Shown here in pieces: positions 28,201 to 39,107 of a stretch of DNA of 64,000 nucleotides. The DNA is from Rugalucina vietnamica (taxonomy: Eukaryota; Mollusca; Bivalvia; Lucinida; Lucinidae): positions 30,961,621 through 31,025,620 of the forward strand of contig OZ024870.1 in assembly GCA_964017185.1 (NCBI GenBank), read 5' to 3'. Position 1 is the first letter of the stretch; every line of letters starts with the position of its first letter. The notes beneath the pieces are model-generated. The model was given only the letters and a program-made list of their open reading frames with translations, had not been told where the DNA came from and searched no databases. A program made the translations under genes and the position numbers.

Positions 28201-29490
28201 TGGCCGCTTGCATCAGACCACATTTTCTTCTCGCCTGTCGAATGAAGAAATGCGTCTACATCCCTGAAGAGAAGAAGACGTTTCTGTCTGTCGCTACAAA
28301 TGAAACAGTCACTGACATATTTCGTAAATGCCACGACGATGCAGGCCAGAATTACGATGAAAAACACTTGTAAGAAAGCAATGAAAATGCAACAGTTTAT
28401 TAAAGTAAACTTTATAACAAACAACGTTATTACAAGATACTTGATTCTAAAAAAAAAAAAAATAATTTTTGAAAATAAAATAATTTTCCTACCTACCTAC
28501 CCTATTTTTCAAAACCATGTAATAGGAACCACATATATATTTTGTTTTGGTCTAATATGAGCCATGTCATGAGAAAACCCGATTTTCGCCTAAGCGAAAA
28601 CAAAGCTGCTGATCAGCTGTGCAGTAACTTTTGTTTTCGCGACACAAATAGTACAATCCCTCTTCTTATTAAATCCGAAAGTTCAAGCTTCTAGCCAGCT
28701 CCTGAAGATGTACAGGCCAGTTTGAGTGGGACCTGGTCAGAAACCCTGAAGACCAGTTTTCTTGCATGGAGGCTCATATGTGAAAACAAAGGTGATTTTC
28801 AGCAATGCTAACTTGACTGTGGCAAGAGGTAAAAACACACTTTTTGCCACAAGGATGCAAAGTTTTACCCCATTTGTGAGAAATGGATTTGTCATCATTA
28901 TCATTTGGGTGAAACCACTTTCATTTTAAGGGCACCAGGAGTCATTTTAAATTTTCATTTCATTTTGGATGAAATTCCTCTAAGCAAACAGCATAGCCCC
29001 AGATGGAGGCTGCTTGGCCAGGCGTCGCATCTGGAGCTATACTATTTGCCTATGTCTCATAAAGAGAACGCCACATTTAAATGAGTTAAGGACATTCGCT
29101 TAATCAATAATTATTTCACAATAACAGTGCTATTTCACAATAACAGTGCAATAGCCTGTAGTGCATTAATTCCACTACATACCATGTCAGAATGTGGAGC
29201 ATAGCTACCTTGCTTGGTGTTCCACATTATTAAGCAAACAATGGATTTTCTTTCGCAATATAAACTGCCTGTAACTTATACAAAGAAAATATCTCTTAAA
29301 AGTAGATACCTAATGGTATAGAACTAAAATATAGAAGTCAACAAAACTATGCTCACCTATTGTCTGGGCAATAGTCCGGGTCATCCGAGTCTGAAGGCAT
29401 CTCTTCCCCCTGAGGGACATTGAAAGAGAACAAGATGGGATTTTTAGGATCTTTCTTTATCCCAAATATGCCTCGCTTCTGTCGGGGCAT
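22259..29490 (-). CDS. FBXL6: F-box and leucine-rich repeat protein 6 (FBXL6) orthologue, complete
   Basis: Ten minus-strand exons with GT/AG borders and matching phases: 29357-29490 (ATG at 29490), 27643-27867, 27083-27275, 26309-26440, 25952-26074, 25099-25260, 24114-24202, 23599-23764, 23003-23163 and 22259-22388 (stop TAG at 22261-22259). They total 1,515 nt, 504 residues, close to the size of vertebrate FBXL6. An acidic stretch (SDSDDPDYCPDN) precedes a lysine/arginine-rich segment around residues 53-72 that could be a nuclear localisation signal. The F-box starts near residue 96 (LPPEILLKIFQMAVAEEGAF) and continues over the next exon junction (AQKVCQLWAEVSCHPKLW). The rest is leucine-rich repeats, for example LETINLTRCQKLP, NLEHLDVSSCKL, NLRLLDLRGCKN and LLSLDLTSC. 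F-box/LRR proteins are substrate receptors of SCF ubiquitin ligases; the substrate cannot be read from sequence. FBXL6 rather than another FBXL is inferred from F-box context, LRR wording and the C-terminus. All introns carry repeats; none interrupts coding sequence. Confidence 0.93.
22799..22864. mobile_element. Hairpin MITE, CAAACAGAATAGCCCCAGATG family
   Basis: GGCAAACAGAATAGCCCCAG pairs with CTGGGCTATTCTGTTTGC. Upstream flank CTCATTTAAGCCTCAGTGG is shared with other members, so the full unit is longer. It lies in an FBXL6 intron. Confidence 0.7.
24716..24935. mobile_element. MITE, GAGCCGCCTCATGGG family
   Basis: Diverged copy in an FBXL6 intron, starting TGAGCCCTGTCATGAG. It contains GCAGATCAGCTTTGCAGT and the reverse GCACAGCTGATCAGGGCC, then the conserved TAAGCCGGTGTGTCAGACC half. 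Confidence 0.7.
25360..25595. mobile_element. MITE, GAGCCGCCTCATGGG family
   Basis: Near full-length copy in the FBXL6 intron upstream of exon 6, with the hairpin CAGATCAGCTTCGCAGT/ACTGCGAAGCTGATCAG intact and GTTGGTTTTCTCACGC at the right end. Confidence 0.8.
26587..26656. repeat. Hairpin in an FBXL6 intron
   Basis: TTTATCCTGCTAATAAATGT and TAAAATGCCAAC pair with GTTGGCATTTTAACATTTAT and GAGCAGGATAAA over about 35 bp with one or two mismatches. A related single arm lies at about 24359-24390 in a neighbouring intron (CCTGCTCATAAATGTTAAAA), so this is a small dispersed repeat. Confidence 0.75.
27537..27628. repeat. T-rich low-complexity tract
   Basis: Almost pure T on the plus strand (A on the FBXL6 coding strand), directly after the donor of FBXL6 exon 2. 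Hydrophobic reading frames here are artefacts. Confidence 0.85.
27890..27962. repeat. 20-bp tandem repeat next to FBXL6 exon 2
   Basis: Nearly four copies of a 20-bp unit CATTTGCTTTCCAAGTCTCA, ending 23 bp before the exon 2 acceptor on the minus strand. Confidence 0.85.
28558..28776. mobile_element. MITE, GAGCCGCCTCATGGG family, with TA target duplication
   Basis: Copy in FBXL6 intron 1, from TGAGCCATGTCATGAG to CATGGAGGCTCA. TA lies directly on both sides, the duplication expected for Tc1/mariner-type elements. Confidence 0.8.
28982..29089. mobile_element. Hairpin MITE, CAAACAGAATAGCCCCAGATG family
   Basis: AAGCAAACAGCATAGCCCCA pairs with GGAGCTATACTATTTGCC, followed by the family flank ATGTCTCATAAAGAGAAC and TTAAATGAGTTAAG. 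It lies in FBXL6 intron 1. Confidence 0.68.
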
Positions 29491-29726
29491 GGTGAAGTTT
29501 TATCAAGGAGTTTGTCAGTTCAAGTTACTTTTGTGCTGGCTTTCTGTAAAATAGAAACATAATAAAAAATAATATAAACATCTATGAAGATAATTTATTC
29601 TAGAACAATTTATCTATTTTGGGTAAAAATGATGTTATCAGTGGCAAAACCACAGGAATTAAAGATAACATTTAAAACTTACCTTGATACTCATTCACAA
29701 GGCTGTTCAATGTAACAGAACTTACC
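29491..29726 (-). other. Probable 5'UTR exons of the FBXL6-like gene
   Basis: Upstream of the FBXL6 start codon the minus strand has a good splice acceptor (pyrimidine tract ending TTTTACAG) with the exon starting at 29543, so 29491-29543 would be leader in the coding exon. Two good donors lie further upstream: GTAAGTTT after 29693 and GTAAGTTC after 29727. A short noncoding first exon ending at one of them is therefore likely. No cap site can be read from sequence, and the choice between donors is open. Confidence 0.45.
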
Positions 29727-29866
29727 AAATCACAGTAGTAGTAGTGGAATGTAGGCTTTTTACGTCTTCCTGGGCTGAGAGGACTTAATCTATGACTCCA
29801 CTTCAAAAGATTTTCACCCTGACATCATTCCTATTTATATTCCAAATTGTCATGTGACCTTCTATG

Positions 29867-29952
29867 ATTGGCTAAAATTTCATTAATCCTGATTGGAGAG
29901 TTTTCTAACAAATCAGTAATTTGATTGGATAAGTTCTAAACCTTTTCATTGG
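29867..29952 (-). promoter_or_regulatory. Cluster of four CCAAT boxes upstream of FBXL6
   Basis: ATTGG (CCAAT on the gene's strand) occurs at 29867-29871, 29892-29896, 29924-29928 and 29948-29952, four times in 86 bp, each in a TGATTGG or CATTGG context typical of NF-Y sites. An E-box-like CATGTGAC lies at 29851-29858. The cluster sits 140-225 bp beyond the likely first exon, in the expected promoter position. Function is inferred from position and motif only. Confidence 0.5.
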
Positions 29953-30228
29953 CTCCAAGAAATTAAAAGACTTAAAATAATCCAATATAATGTTCAAACA
30001 TCTCATTACATGTACCTCTTTTAATGCCTAGTAACCCTAATAAAAAAGACAACTATAACGAAAAAACGAAAAAATAAAAAACACAAAAAAACAAGAGTTA
30101 TAATTCTTTGGCAGGTGCGATGTTTATATAGACTACATAGTACATATATTGTGTTGAATTTCATGACAGAAGAAAAATGCCTACTTCATCAATAGATGAA
30201 GCAAGAAGAATGGCATAATGAATTGGGC

Positions 30229-30471
30229 GGCCCCTGTGGCCTAGCGGTTAAGAGCGCTGTTTCTTAATCACTCGATCATCTCACCGCTGTGTCTGGTGTG
30301 GGTTCGAGCCCCTCTCTGGCCACATATGAGACAAGCCAAGCTCTGCTTGCGGAAGTGCCAGGTGGTTTTTCTCCGGGGTTCACCCATTTTCGCCCCACCT
30401 ACTGATTGGCCTATCTCATATGAACTGACATAATCTTGAAAGGGATGTAAAACTGAATAAAAAAAAAACAG
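30229..30471 (+). repeat. tRNA-derived SINE with A tail
   Basis: Head with A box (TGGCCTAGCGGTTAAGAGC) and B box (GGGTTCGAGCCCC), body GCCACATATGAGACAAGCC to GATTGGCCTATCTCATATG, and a 3' tail GAATAAAAAAAAAA. Plus strand, between FBXL6 and the LINE cluster. A third SINE head type in this window. Confidence 0.78.
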
Positions 30472-31574
30472 AATCAAAACTGCTTGCTTTGATCTTCTTG
30501 ATTTGAAAAATATTTTTATCAAAACAGATGTTGTGGCTTCTACCTCTAGAAGGCTTCTTCTGACTCGAATCGCTCCCGGAATTGACAATCTACATTCAAG
30601 TTTAAGCTTACCAAAAAGCTTGCTACAATATAACAGCATACACTTTAATTCTCGGGACTATATGATCGCTGTGTATGGCATAGTGGTCATTTGGATGAAA
30701 AATATGGAATACAAGAACTTGACAAGAAGGAACCCTGGTATCCTAGTCTTCAGCTCATGAGCTGAACACTGAAAGGTCTTGACTACCTCCTCATTTCACG
30801 CCATGGACCCCGTGATTCTAGGACGTCAAAAGTAAAAACCTGAAAAATAAACATTTTCAAAGGGATAAAATAATCGGAACTGTGCGTACATATACCCACT
30901 TTTGAATTTATAGTGTTGTGCAATCACAAATATCGCGCCAGCGTTCTGTTTGTAAACATTTGGTCGCTTACGACGCGGAAAAAAAAAAGTTCTATTTGCA
31001 TAAACGTCCGTGCAGTTCGGTTGGTCAACTCGGCCTGTCTCCTACTCGGCCCCTGAAAATGACGCCGCACGTGCAGATAAACATAAAACGAAAATGAAAA
31101 AGCAAGATATGCGAAACGTTGGAATATAGATGATACAAAATTTATATTCTCCGTATTTGAACATTTTTTCTGTATCAGTATAGCTATCACCAAACATAAA
31201 CTCATTTATGTTATAATCATCCGTGGTCAAGACAAGACAAAACAATGTAAGCAAGGATAGTGAACTAGTTCATTTAATTCACTGTCTTAGATTCCAAATC
31301 TGGACCCAACTGACTGGAAATGCGTAGACAGGCACAAAAAAAATCCGATACTGCATGAACGGTGTTTTCCTGTTCAAGAATGGTATTTTGAGTTTGTCGC
31401 CGAGCGATTTGGCTAGAATTCTTGACATTCTTATTTCTCAAGAATTCCAAACTCCGTACACGGTCTCTTGCAACTGTTGACGGGGGTTTTATTTTTCAGT
31501 GGGGAGTCATCGGTAGTATCCGTGTGACACCATGCTGACACCCAAAAGCAGTACTCAAAAAGATTTTAATCTGT

Positions 31575-32110
31575 TTAGATTCCTTTTCTAACCAACGTTT
31601 AATATATTTGGCCCCAATTGGATTATAATAGTCTTTGTATCGATTATCTTTTTGAAAGATGCAAAATTACAGTAATTCTCTTTGGCTCCATGTTGCCAAA
31701 TCTATAGGGTCACTGAAGAGGCTTAAGTAGCCTAAACCGAGGTAGGGCCCATCCCATTTCTCATTCTCATTAATACGTTCGCTGCTATTAAAGGATCTCA
31801 GTTTTATTCTTATTTGCAATTACTGCAGCTGGTGTTGTGCCGTGTGAGGGCCTTAGAAAGTCTACCCGTACATCATCCATAGTGCAGATTATATTTTCCT
31901 TTTAGTCTTTTGAGATCAGCGAGGGTATTCTGAGAAATCTGAAATATTTTTATCGGTTTAGATTCCTTTTCTAACCAACGTTTATAACCAAATCTTTAGG
32001 GTCACTGAAGAGGCTTAAGTAGCCGAAACCGCGGTATGGCCCATTCCCTTTCTCATTAATACGTTGCTGCTCTTAAAGGATCTCAGTTTTATTTTTATCA
32101 TTCTCATTAA
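31575..32110. repeat. Direct duplication of about 370 bp spacing
   Basis: GATTCCTTTTCTAACCAACG, then GGGTCACTGAAGAGGCTTAA, then CTTAAAGGATCTCAGTTTTA occur twice, at about 31579-31805 and 31946-32093. The second copy is shorter internally. No coding sequence recognised. Confidence 0.6.
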
Positions 32111-33499
32111 ACCAGTTCTGATGTTTGAAAGATGGATGTCCTAAAGCAGTTGCAGCTTAAGAATGAACCACGTTATGGAGAGCTGTCCAGTTTTCATCGG
32201 GATCCTCTGAAATGAGAATGATTGCACCCAGTTGGTTGCAAATGTCCATTAAGAAAGCTTGTCTCATGCTGTCTTGATTCAGAAGAAGGAAGGCTAATAG
32301 AATTATATTGCTTTACAAAGGTCTAAAAGGGAGAGCAAAAATACCCACTGATGACCTTATCTCAAAGAATAGGCGTTGTAGGAGTCAACACTCAATGGCA
32401 CTTCAGATACCTTCAGCAAGTACATTTACCTTCATCAAACATGCCTATTTACATTGTCCCTCCACCCCCCCCCCACACACACACCAGAAAAGTACAGATT
32501 GGAATGACCCCCTGATTCTCTGATCTCCTCTGCTGAAATGTCAGATGATTGTGTATCTAAAGAGCGCTCGGGACTAATCCCCTTCGGTCAAGCCCAACCC
32601 GCCCAATCCCCGTGGTGAGGTATTGACGTTTCACCAGTAAACTATTCTGATTCTGACGAAAGATGTTATGGTCATACATTGCATCCAACCCTGAAACCAG
32701 AGGTTTAAAGAAGCTTGCCATAGTATACCTCAAATATGCGGGTGCATCCCTGTACTAGACGTTGTTTACAATCTCCATGTATACGCATTAGCATTCCGAA
32801 TGTGTCACACAGTCTCAGATCCATGCGTGTACTTACCGGGAAAACAATGTTTTTACTTTACACATCACATTTTCAAACACGAAATTAAAACCAAAATCTG
32901 CTCACCCTCACTTCGCATACTGCTTGAAGAGATATTAAATTGTGTCTCCAAATGATGTTTCATAAGAAAACCCTCTAATTTCTTGCTTTAAATCCATAAT
33001 TTTTATGAGATTTGCATATTCAGCTGACGCATTCGCTCCCACGTTTGGAGTGCAGTGCTTAGCCAACTAGAAAACAGCTCCCCATGCTCACGCGCCAAAG
33101 CGCGCGCCGTGACTTCAAGGCACCCCGTGACGTCAAGGTCGAGTTCGGATGCACTCACCACGTGTGAACCATGTGTAATCCTGTTTTATTCAATCGGAAA
33201 TTGTTTTGATCAGATAGAACCATCAAGGTTCGCAACGGAACGTAGTGGAGTGAGGTTTCGCAACTATCTTGTTCCAGTCCTTGTTCTGTCTTCTTTACAT
33301 CCTTCATAGGACAACCGTATTTACATACGTATATTTACACAAAGTCTCTTCTGCTTTTGAATACCAACGTAAGGACTACTGACATCTTTATTTAACCTTT
33401 GCTCTAGTACTGTTCTTGGGGATTTCTTTCAATGTCCCGTATCTTACACCAGCAAGTTATGTTAAGTCTTCGGGTGTGAAATTCTAAAGAACTGGTCTA

Positions 33500-33770
33500 T
33501 TCTCAGCTTTGAAAACGGCTGGTCTAATAATATGGTACAGTCCAGTATGATACACAGCTTCTTGTGGTCAGTTATCTCCTGGAAACATGACTTGCTCAAC
33601 AGTGAATCAACTTCCTGTTCTATTGTACTAATGATAGGATTTCTGATATATTCTAGATACGAACAGTTAATATAAAATGTTCAAGATTTCCTTCATCACA
33701 GTTACACAGCTGACAGGTTGGATTAACCACTGTTTTGTTATACAACTCTTACTCTTACGACTCTTTCGAC
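33500..33770 (-). pseudogene. Decayed LINE 3' remnant (zinc-finger-like end)
   Basis: On the minus strand a short segment reads PTCQLCNCDEGNLEHFIL, resembling the C-terminal Cys/His segment of LINE ORF2 proteins, then breaks into stops and frame changes. Nothing else of the element is clear. Low confidence because the intact stretch is short. Confidence 0.35.
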
Positions 33771-35880
33771 GTTAACATCTAATAAGGCTCTGCAACCTCT
33801 GTTGATGTGTTTGGATGTCTTTGCCAATGTCTTGTCCTTTCGCCAGGAATATAGCACCAGGGGTTGAACTTATGGGGATGTCCATGCCAACACGTATTAA
33901 ATAAAATAGTAAAGGTTTGATCCTTTGGAAGCAGTAAAAACATTCAAAGAGAGATACGAAATAACCACCACAGAAGTATCGCATTGGAACGATAAGTAAT
34001 ATAAAATTACTGGCGGGCTTAAATCGATTTTACAGGCACCTAACCTCACCCTCAGCTTCTGCAGTGGTTCATAACATTTAGTTAGTTCTTCGGTCCTTTT
34101 AAAACCGGTAAACGGGAGATTTTGGATTAAAAGTTATTTGCACTATACAAAATCACTATCTTGGTGAAGTCTAAATCGTTCTTGTGAATAAAATAACGGT
34201 GAGTTCCAGTGAATAACACAGCGATGTGGATAACGATGTGTACTGCGTATGTACGCACGATTTTTCGCTCTGTACGCATTAAAAATTCAGACCTGTGCGT
34301 ACCATGTACACAGTAAAAATCAGCGGTACGCAAACAGTTTTCGATTTTATGTGTACTCAGATAAAAATACCTTTAAAATTGTCACAAAATGAAAATTGTT
34401 TAGCTAGTTTTGTCTGGCTGCTCTGTCAACAATCGAAAAGTAGTTACAACATTAAAGCAGCTTTTGATCGTTCCATATTACATATCATGCAATTTTAAGT
34501 AGTTTCAGTAGTTATACCATATACATGCTCTCCGTTCAGTGCCTCTGTCAGACAAATTTTTTACCAAAAGGTTATTCATGAAGTTTGATGGTAGTGTGTC
34601 ACTGGTTTATTGACTAGGCATTTTGCATTGATTTCTGGTAATTGTTTTCTACTAAAACTTGATGTTACATATTTCATGTTCTACAGCCACCCCAGTTTAT
34701 CATGTTTGCCTCATTGTTTCTCTCTTATTACCTATGCAAGGGACAAAGGTATGGTTAAGCATACCTAAATGTAGATTATCATGTAACTACAAGATTATCG
34801 ATCAGTTTACTTGAAATGGTCTTATCCATAAATGTAGTCGTGTACACATATTTTTAAGTTTGATTCTGAATCAGAGGTTAGAATATGAATACCAAGAAAA
34901 CGTGTTCACAGTTGTATTGTTGGTACACATTGTACATTTATTTTAATGCGTACAGTACGCATTGTGGAAAATAATTATCTACATCACTGTAACAGTATGT
35001 GAAGTCTAATAAAACTACTAGTGTTCTGGTGAATAAAAGTCTGTGAACTAAGAGTTTATCTACAAACTCTCTTCCACACTGGGCAGCGCTCTGATAGCTT
35101 TACACATACCCTTACCCTGCAGCTGTTTGTGAGATGGCCAATCTACTGCTTGGCACTTCTTTGAACAATATCTCACATTTACAAGCCGAGCATTTTTGGA
35201 AATCCCAAAAAGTCATAACCATGAAAATATAAGGTTCAGACCAGTTTGACTGGTCAGATTTAGTAAAAAAAAAAAACCACATAATAAAAAATACACTGTT
35301 CATGTTTAAATCTAACAACTGAAAAAATTGTGAATCTGAATAGTTTAGAAAAGATGCACGAGGACGAAACCATCTGTGGCGAAACGACTCCAGGTCAAAA
35401 AGACCCGGTATCGGTACCGCCAAATAAAATTGCACGAACAAGCGTGCAAATAGATCCATTTGCTAGCTTCTGATCATTACAAGTTGAAGTTGATGAAGTT
35501 ATCTGGTTGACAGTTTAACTGCTAGGTACAAACAGTCTCCGATCTACTGTATGCATCTTTCTCCATCTATCTATCTTCGTATACGAGTCGGTCATTTTCT
35601 TATCATCACCTCTATTTTCATATATTGAGTCGATCAATTTCTGATCATCATCTCAGCAGCTCAGGTGTTGGGTGGGTGCTAAATTTTGAATTTAGCAAGA
35701 TTGGGAGAACATTCAGGATGGGCCATTAAAACTATTTACAAGAAGCTAAACAGAGGCATACTAAAACGTATACCTCTGAACCCCTGATCTAAATGAGAGC
35801 CTTAAATTCTTCAGCAGTCTTTGATGAGACCACTGAAGAGGGAAGACTATTCCATAAAGGGATAGTCCTCGGGAAAACAA

Positions 35881-36737
35881 GGCCGTCGTCGGCGGTCCGG
35901 CCATGGCCGGACCACTTTTTTGGCCGAAAATGGTTTCGGCCGGACCACAATTTTCGATTATTCGGCCGAAAATGTGATAGCCTGTTCGACTTTTTTTTTA
36001 AGTGTGAGCATACTCGGTCAATCTTCCCGAGGGTGTGAAAGACGGTCGTTATAAAAACAATCATGAAAATGACACAGGTATTGTCACTATTGGATTTTGA
36101 CGGATTATCGTTTGAAGTGAATGTGCATCAAAGTGTTCGTTAATTCATTGTGAATAAAACCGATTCTCTGTGATCATGGTGATCTTAAAAGAATTAGAAA
36201 AAGTGTTAAGTTGTATTTCACAGTTGAAAATACTTTTGTTAAACATAATTTTTCAATAACCCAATCACTGTATATAATTATTGCATTAAATCAAACAACA
36301 TGCCGAAAAATCGTTTACGTATAAAATTTTCGTAAACATTATTTTCTCCATTTCCAAAATTTGTTAAAACGTGCATGTTATTCTTCTATCATGGATATAC
36401 CGCCGGTTCCTAATCAACCTCAGCGTTCCTTTGGCAAGGCAAATCCTGTGAATAGGAGCTTTCAGGCTTCATGGTTTTCGACCAGGACATGGCTTCATTA
36501 TAATGAAACCTATAAAATAAGCAGCGCTTCAAGGGCAAAAATTGTCACAAAGTGCATTAAAATCGTCTCTACGGGCGTCCGGAAATATAATTTTTTCTCG
36601 GGGGAGATCCCCCGAACCCCCCTTACGAGAGGGGTTATGCCCCCTCTCGTGCTCTCCCCCAACTCGTGTCTTCGGCACTCGTAAAACGTATTTGATGTTT
36701 CATGGCCGGACCACTTTTCAAAAGCCCGACGACGGCC
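35881..36737. mobile_element. 857 bp element with GGCCGTCGTCGG inverted repeats
   Basis: The ends GGCCGTCGTCGG and CCGACGACGGCC are exact 12-bp inverted repeats. GGCCGGACCACTTTT occurs near both ends in inverted and direct contexts, together with TTCGGCCG motifs at the left. The insert splits the LINE C-terminal coding sequence between the segments coding FFF and PRTIPLW. Flanking A-rich sequence (GGGAAAACAA, GGGAAAAAAAA) suggests a target duplication of roughly 8-12 bp that has decayed. No coding sequence. Confidence 0.7.
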
Positions 36738-37666
36738 CTGGGAAAAAAAATTCTTCAGAGCATCAGTGAAGGACAAATATCTTGTATTGTGAATTATGAG
36801 TCTGAGATGCCCTGATACTTCTTAAGTTGGGTGCCGGGGTCAGATATCTATCTTTATCAAGAGACACTGTACCGGAGTGAATCTTGTAAAAGAAAGTTAA
36901 GGAAGACTTCTATGGGGTGCCGTTTTACTATTTATTCCTTATTTATGGATATCCATAATTCATTTATGGATATCCATAATTCATTTATGGATATCCTTAC
37001 ATTTATGGATATCCTTAATTCATTTTAGGATATCCTTAAATAATTATGGATATCCTTAATTATTTTAGGATATCCTATATTGATTTAAGGATATCCATAA
37101 ATGAATTATGGATATCCATAAATGAATATAGGATATCCATAATTGAATTTAGGATATCCATAAATGCATTTAAGGATATCCTTAAATCATGCTGAATTCT
37201 GGATATCCAAAATTCGATTTAAGGATATCCTTAAATCGAATTATGGATATCCTTAAATCAGCCTATTTAAGGATATCCTTAAATGTATTTAAGGATATCC
37301 AGAAATAATCTGGAATTAAGGATATCCATAATTCAATTTATGGATATCCATAATTCAATAATGGATATCCTTAAAGAGGCCAATTTAAGGATATCCATAA
37401 TTCGATTTAAGGATATCCATAATTCAATTTTAAAAATGGACGTCACTTCTGGTTGGGGAGAAATCATTGTGCCCTATATTATTTTTTTGATTTTAGGCTA
37501 TCCTAAAATGAATAATGGATATCCATAAGTACAATCTTATTTAAGGATATCCATAATTCATTTATGGATATCCTTAAATCGAATTATGGATATCCAAAAG
37601 TCATACGATTTAAGGATATCCTTAAATAGAATTATGGATATCCTTAAATAGTGTTGTATTTTAAGG

Positions 37667-38882
37667 ATCAGTCAGACCAGAGAACGTGTTCCAACGGATG
37701 CCGAACGGATGCCGAACGGACAGAAAATATGCAAAAAATACTTGTCCGTTGATATCCGTTCCCAAAAGTCGTCTCGAGGGCGGTGAAGACCATCGCGGAA
37801 GATTTCAGGAACGTGTAAACAGGACGAGAACCGCATTTGTAACGGACAAGGAACGGTTAACCAACGGACAGAACGGACAAGGAACGTTTAACTAACGGAT
37901 ATTACCGGATGAGGAACGGATGTATACCGGACAGAACGAACATGAACCGCACAAGAAACGGGCAAAACGGTCGTCTAACGGTTAACGAACGTGTTTAAAC
38001 GGTCACGTGACGGATGAAATGGGTATAAATACTCAGGCAAGAAAAAATGTGCTCAGAACGTCACGATGCCACCAAAAGGCAAGTCGAAGGCTTTCTGGTC
38101 CTCCCGCCGAAGTTCTGTCATTAGTTGGTCATAGAGACCAAAGTGTCCTCCTTTCTGGGCTTAACCAGGCTCTACACCACCATCGCCGCCTTCGTCTCTT
38201 CTTACCCTGACTGGCCAGTTCATGCTCATCAATACTGACCCCAAGCAGGTCTATCTCAGCCCGGATCAGCGCTGCTTGGCACTCAAGGCCGGCTCTTACA
38301 CGACAGTCCATTGCACTAATATTTTATTCAACTAATATTCTATATTCCAGAATGTCCTAACACACAAAGTGATAGAAATAAAATGAGTGTAGGATTGGGC
38401 AAGTCGCATCTTTTAAGATTGAGGTAATTGGTTCGATCACATGAAACAGAGCTTATATTCGTTACTTAAACGTTCCCTGTCCGTTGTTGTCCGTTTAGCA
38501 AACGGTCCCCGTCCGTTCCAGACCGTTTTAACCGTTACATGTCCGTTAGTCGTCCGTTGGCCACCACTTTCGACCTGACGCGAACGGGTATCTACCGGAT
38601 GACTACCGAATGTAGAACGGATAATTACCGGGCAAACCGGATACCAACGCACAGCTAACGGACAACCAACGGACGCCCAACGGATTCATTTATCCGGTCT
38701 AACCCGTTGGAACCCGTTCCAAGTTTTGAACATGCACAAAACTTGTCAACGGACACCAACGGGTAAAACGGACATCAACGGACACGGAACGGGTTCACCG
38801 GATAAGGAACGGATGCCAACGGACACCAACGGACACCAACGGACTTAACCCGTTTGACGTCCGTTCGCCTGGTGTGACTGAT
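37667..38882. mobile_element. Core element with CCGTT/AACGG arrays and Harbinger remnant
   Basis: Imperfect inverted ends ATCAGTCAGACCAGAGAACG and CGCCTGGTGTGACTGAT bound about 1.2 kb. Inside each end are many copies of AACGGACAnn/AACGGATG (left) and their reverse complements mixed (right), covering about 37690-38010 and 38465-38870. The middle (38053-38311) is a transposase fragment. It is either a separate nested insertion or the internal part of the GGATATCC element. Confidence 0.65.
38053..38311 (-). pseudogene. Remnant of PIF/Harbinger nuclease N-terminus
   Basis: From an ATG at 38311 the minus strand encodes about 55 residues ending KKRRRRRWWCRAWLSPERR, then after one frame change GHFGLYDQLMTELRREDQKA and a stop at 38053. 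Basic stretch, tandem tryptophans, then LYDQLMTELR.ED is the wording that opens HARBI1/ALP1-like nucleases of Harbinger elements. The DDE catalytic domain is absent, so this copy cannot transpose itself. Confidence 0.6.
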
Positions 38883-39107
38883 ACTTTAGGATATCCATAA
38901 TTCATTTAAGGATATCCTAAAATCAAATTATGGATATCCATAATTCAGCAGAATTAAGGATATCCATAAACTGATTTAAGGATATCCATAAATGAATTAT
39001 GGATATCCTTAATTCATTTATGGATATCCATAAATGAATTATGGATATACTAAAATGAATTTAGGATATCCATAAATAGGGAATAAATAGTAAAACGGCA
39101 CCCCATA

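Larger units (their letters stand above)
29953..35788. other. Gene-poor stretch without recognised host exons
   Basis: I see no convincing spliced gene here. Contents are the SINE at 30229-30471, the duplication at 31575-32110, a CG-rich patch with TGACGTCA at 33128-33135, the LINE remnant at 33500-33770 and AT-rich sequence. The open frames are short, unsupported by splice signals and unlike known proteins. Confidence 0.5.
36911..39107. mobile_element. 2.2 kb foldback element of GGATATCC palindrome arrays
   Basis: Outer inverted repeats start TATGGGGTGCCGTTTTACTA and agree over 44 bp with one mismatch (36911-36954 against 39107-39064). The flanking direct repeat GACTTC (36905-36910 and 39108-39113) is 6 bp; if the C/G next to the tip belongs to the element it is ACTT. 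About 28 copies of the palindrome GGATATCC, spaced 20-27 bp with linkers such as ATAATTCATTTAT, fill 36946-37645, and eight more fill 38884-39073. Between them lies a distinct core (37667-38882). Leaving the element out and keeping one GACTTC restores the LINE frame exactly (RRVK to SSLTFF). No intact gene. Confidence 0.88.

Noticed and set aside
30268..30639. Minus-strand 123-codon frame
   Set aside because: Largely antisense of a SINE; no domain or splice support.
33128..33140. TGACGTCA followed by TCAAGGTC as a promoter
   Set aside because: Isolated motifs without a gene start nearby; could be chance in a CG-richer patch.
35340..35405. GGCGAAACGACTCC as a solo end of the TTTCGCCC element
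   Set aside because: Only one or two units and no partner array; too short to call.
36946..37645. CRISPR-like appearance of regularly spaced GGATATCC
   Set aside because: Eukaryotic context, 8-bp palindromic units, AT-rich non-unique spacers and no cas genes; it is an element's terminal array.
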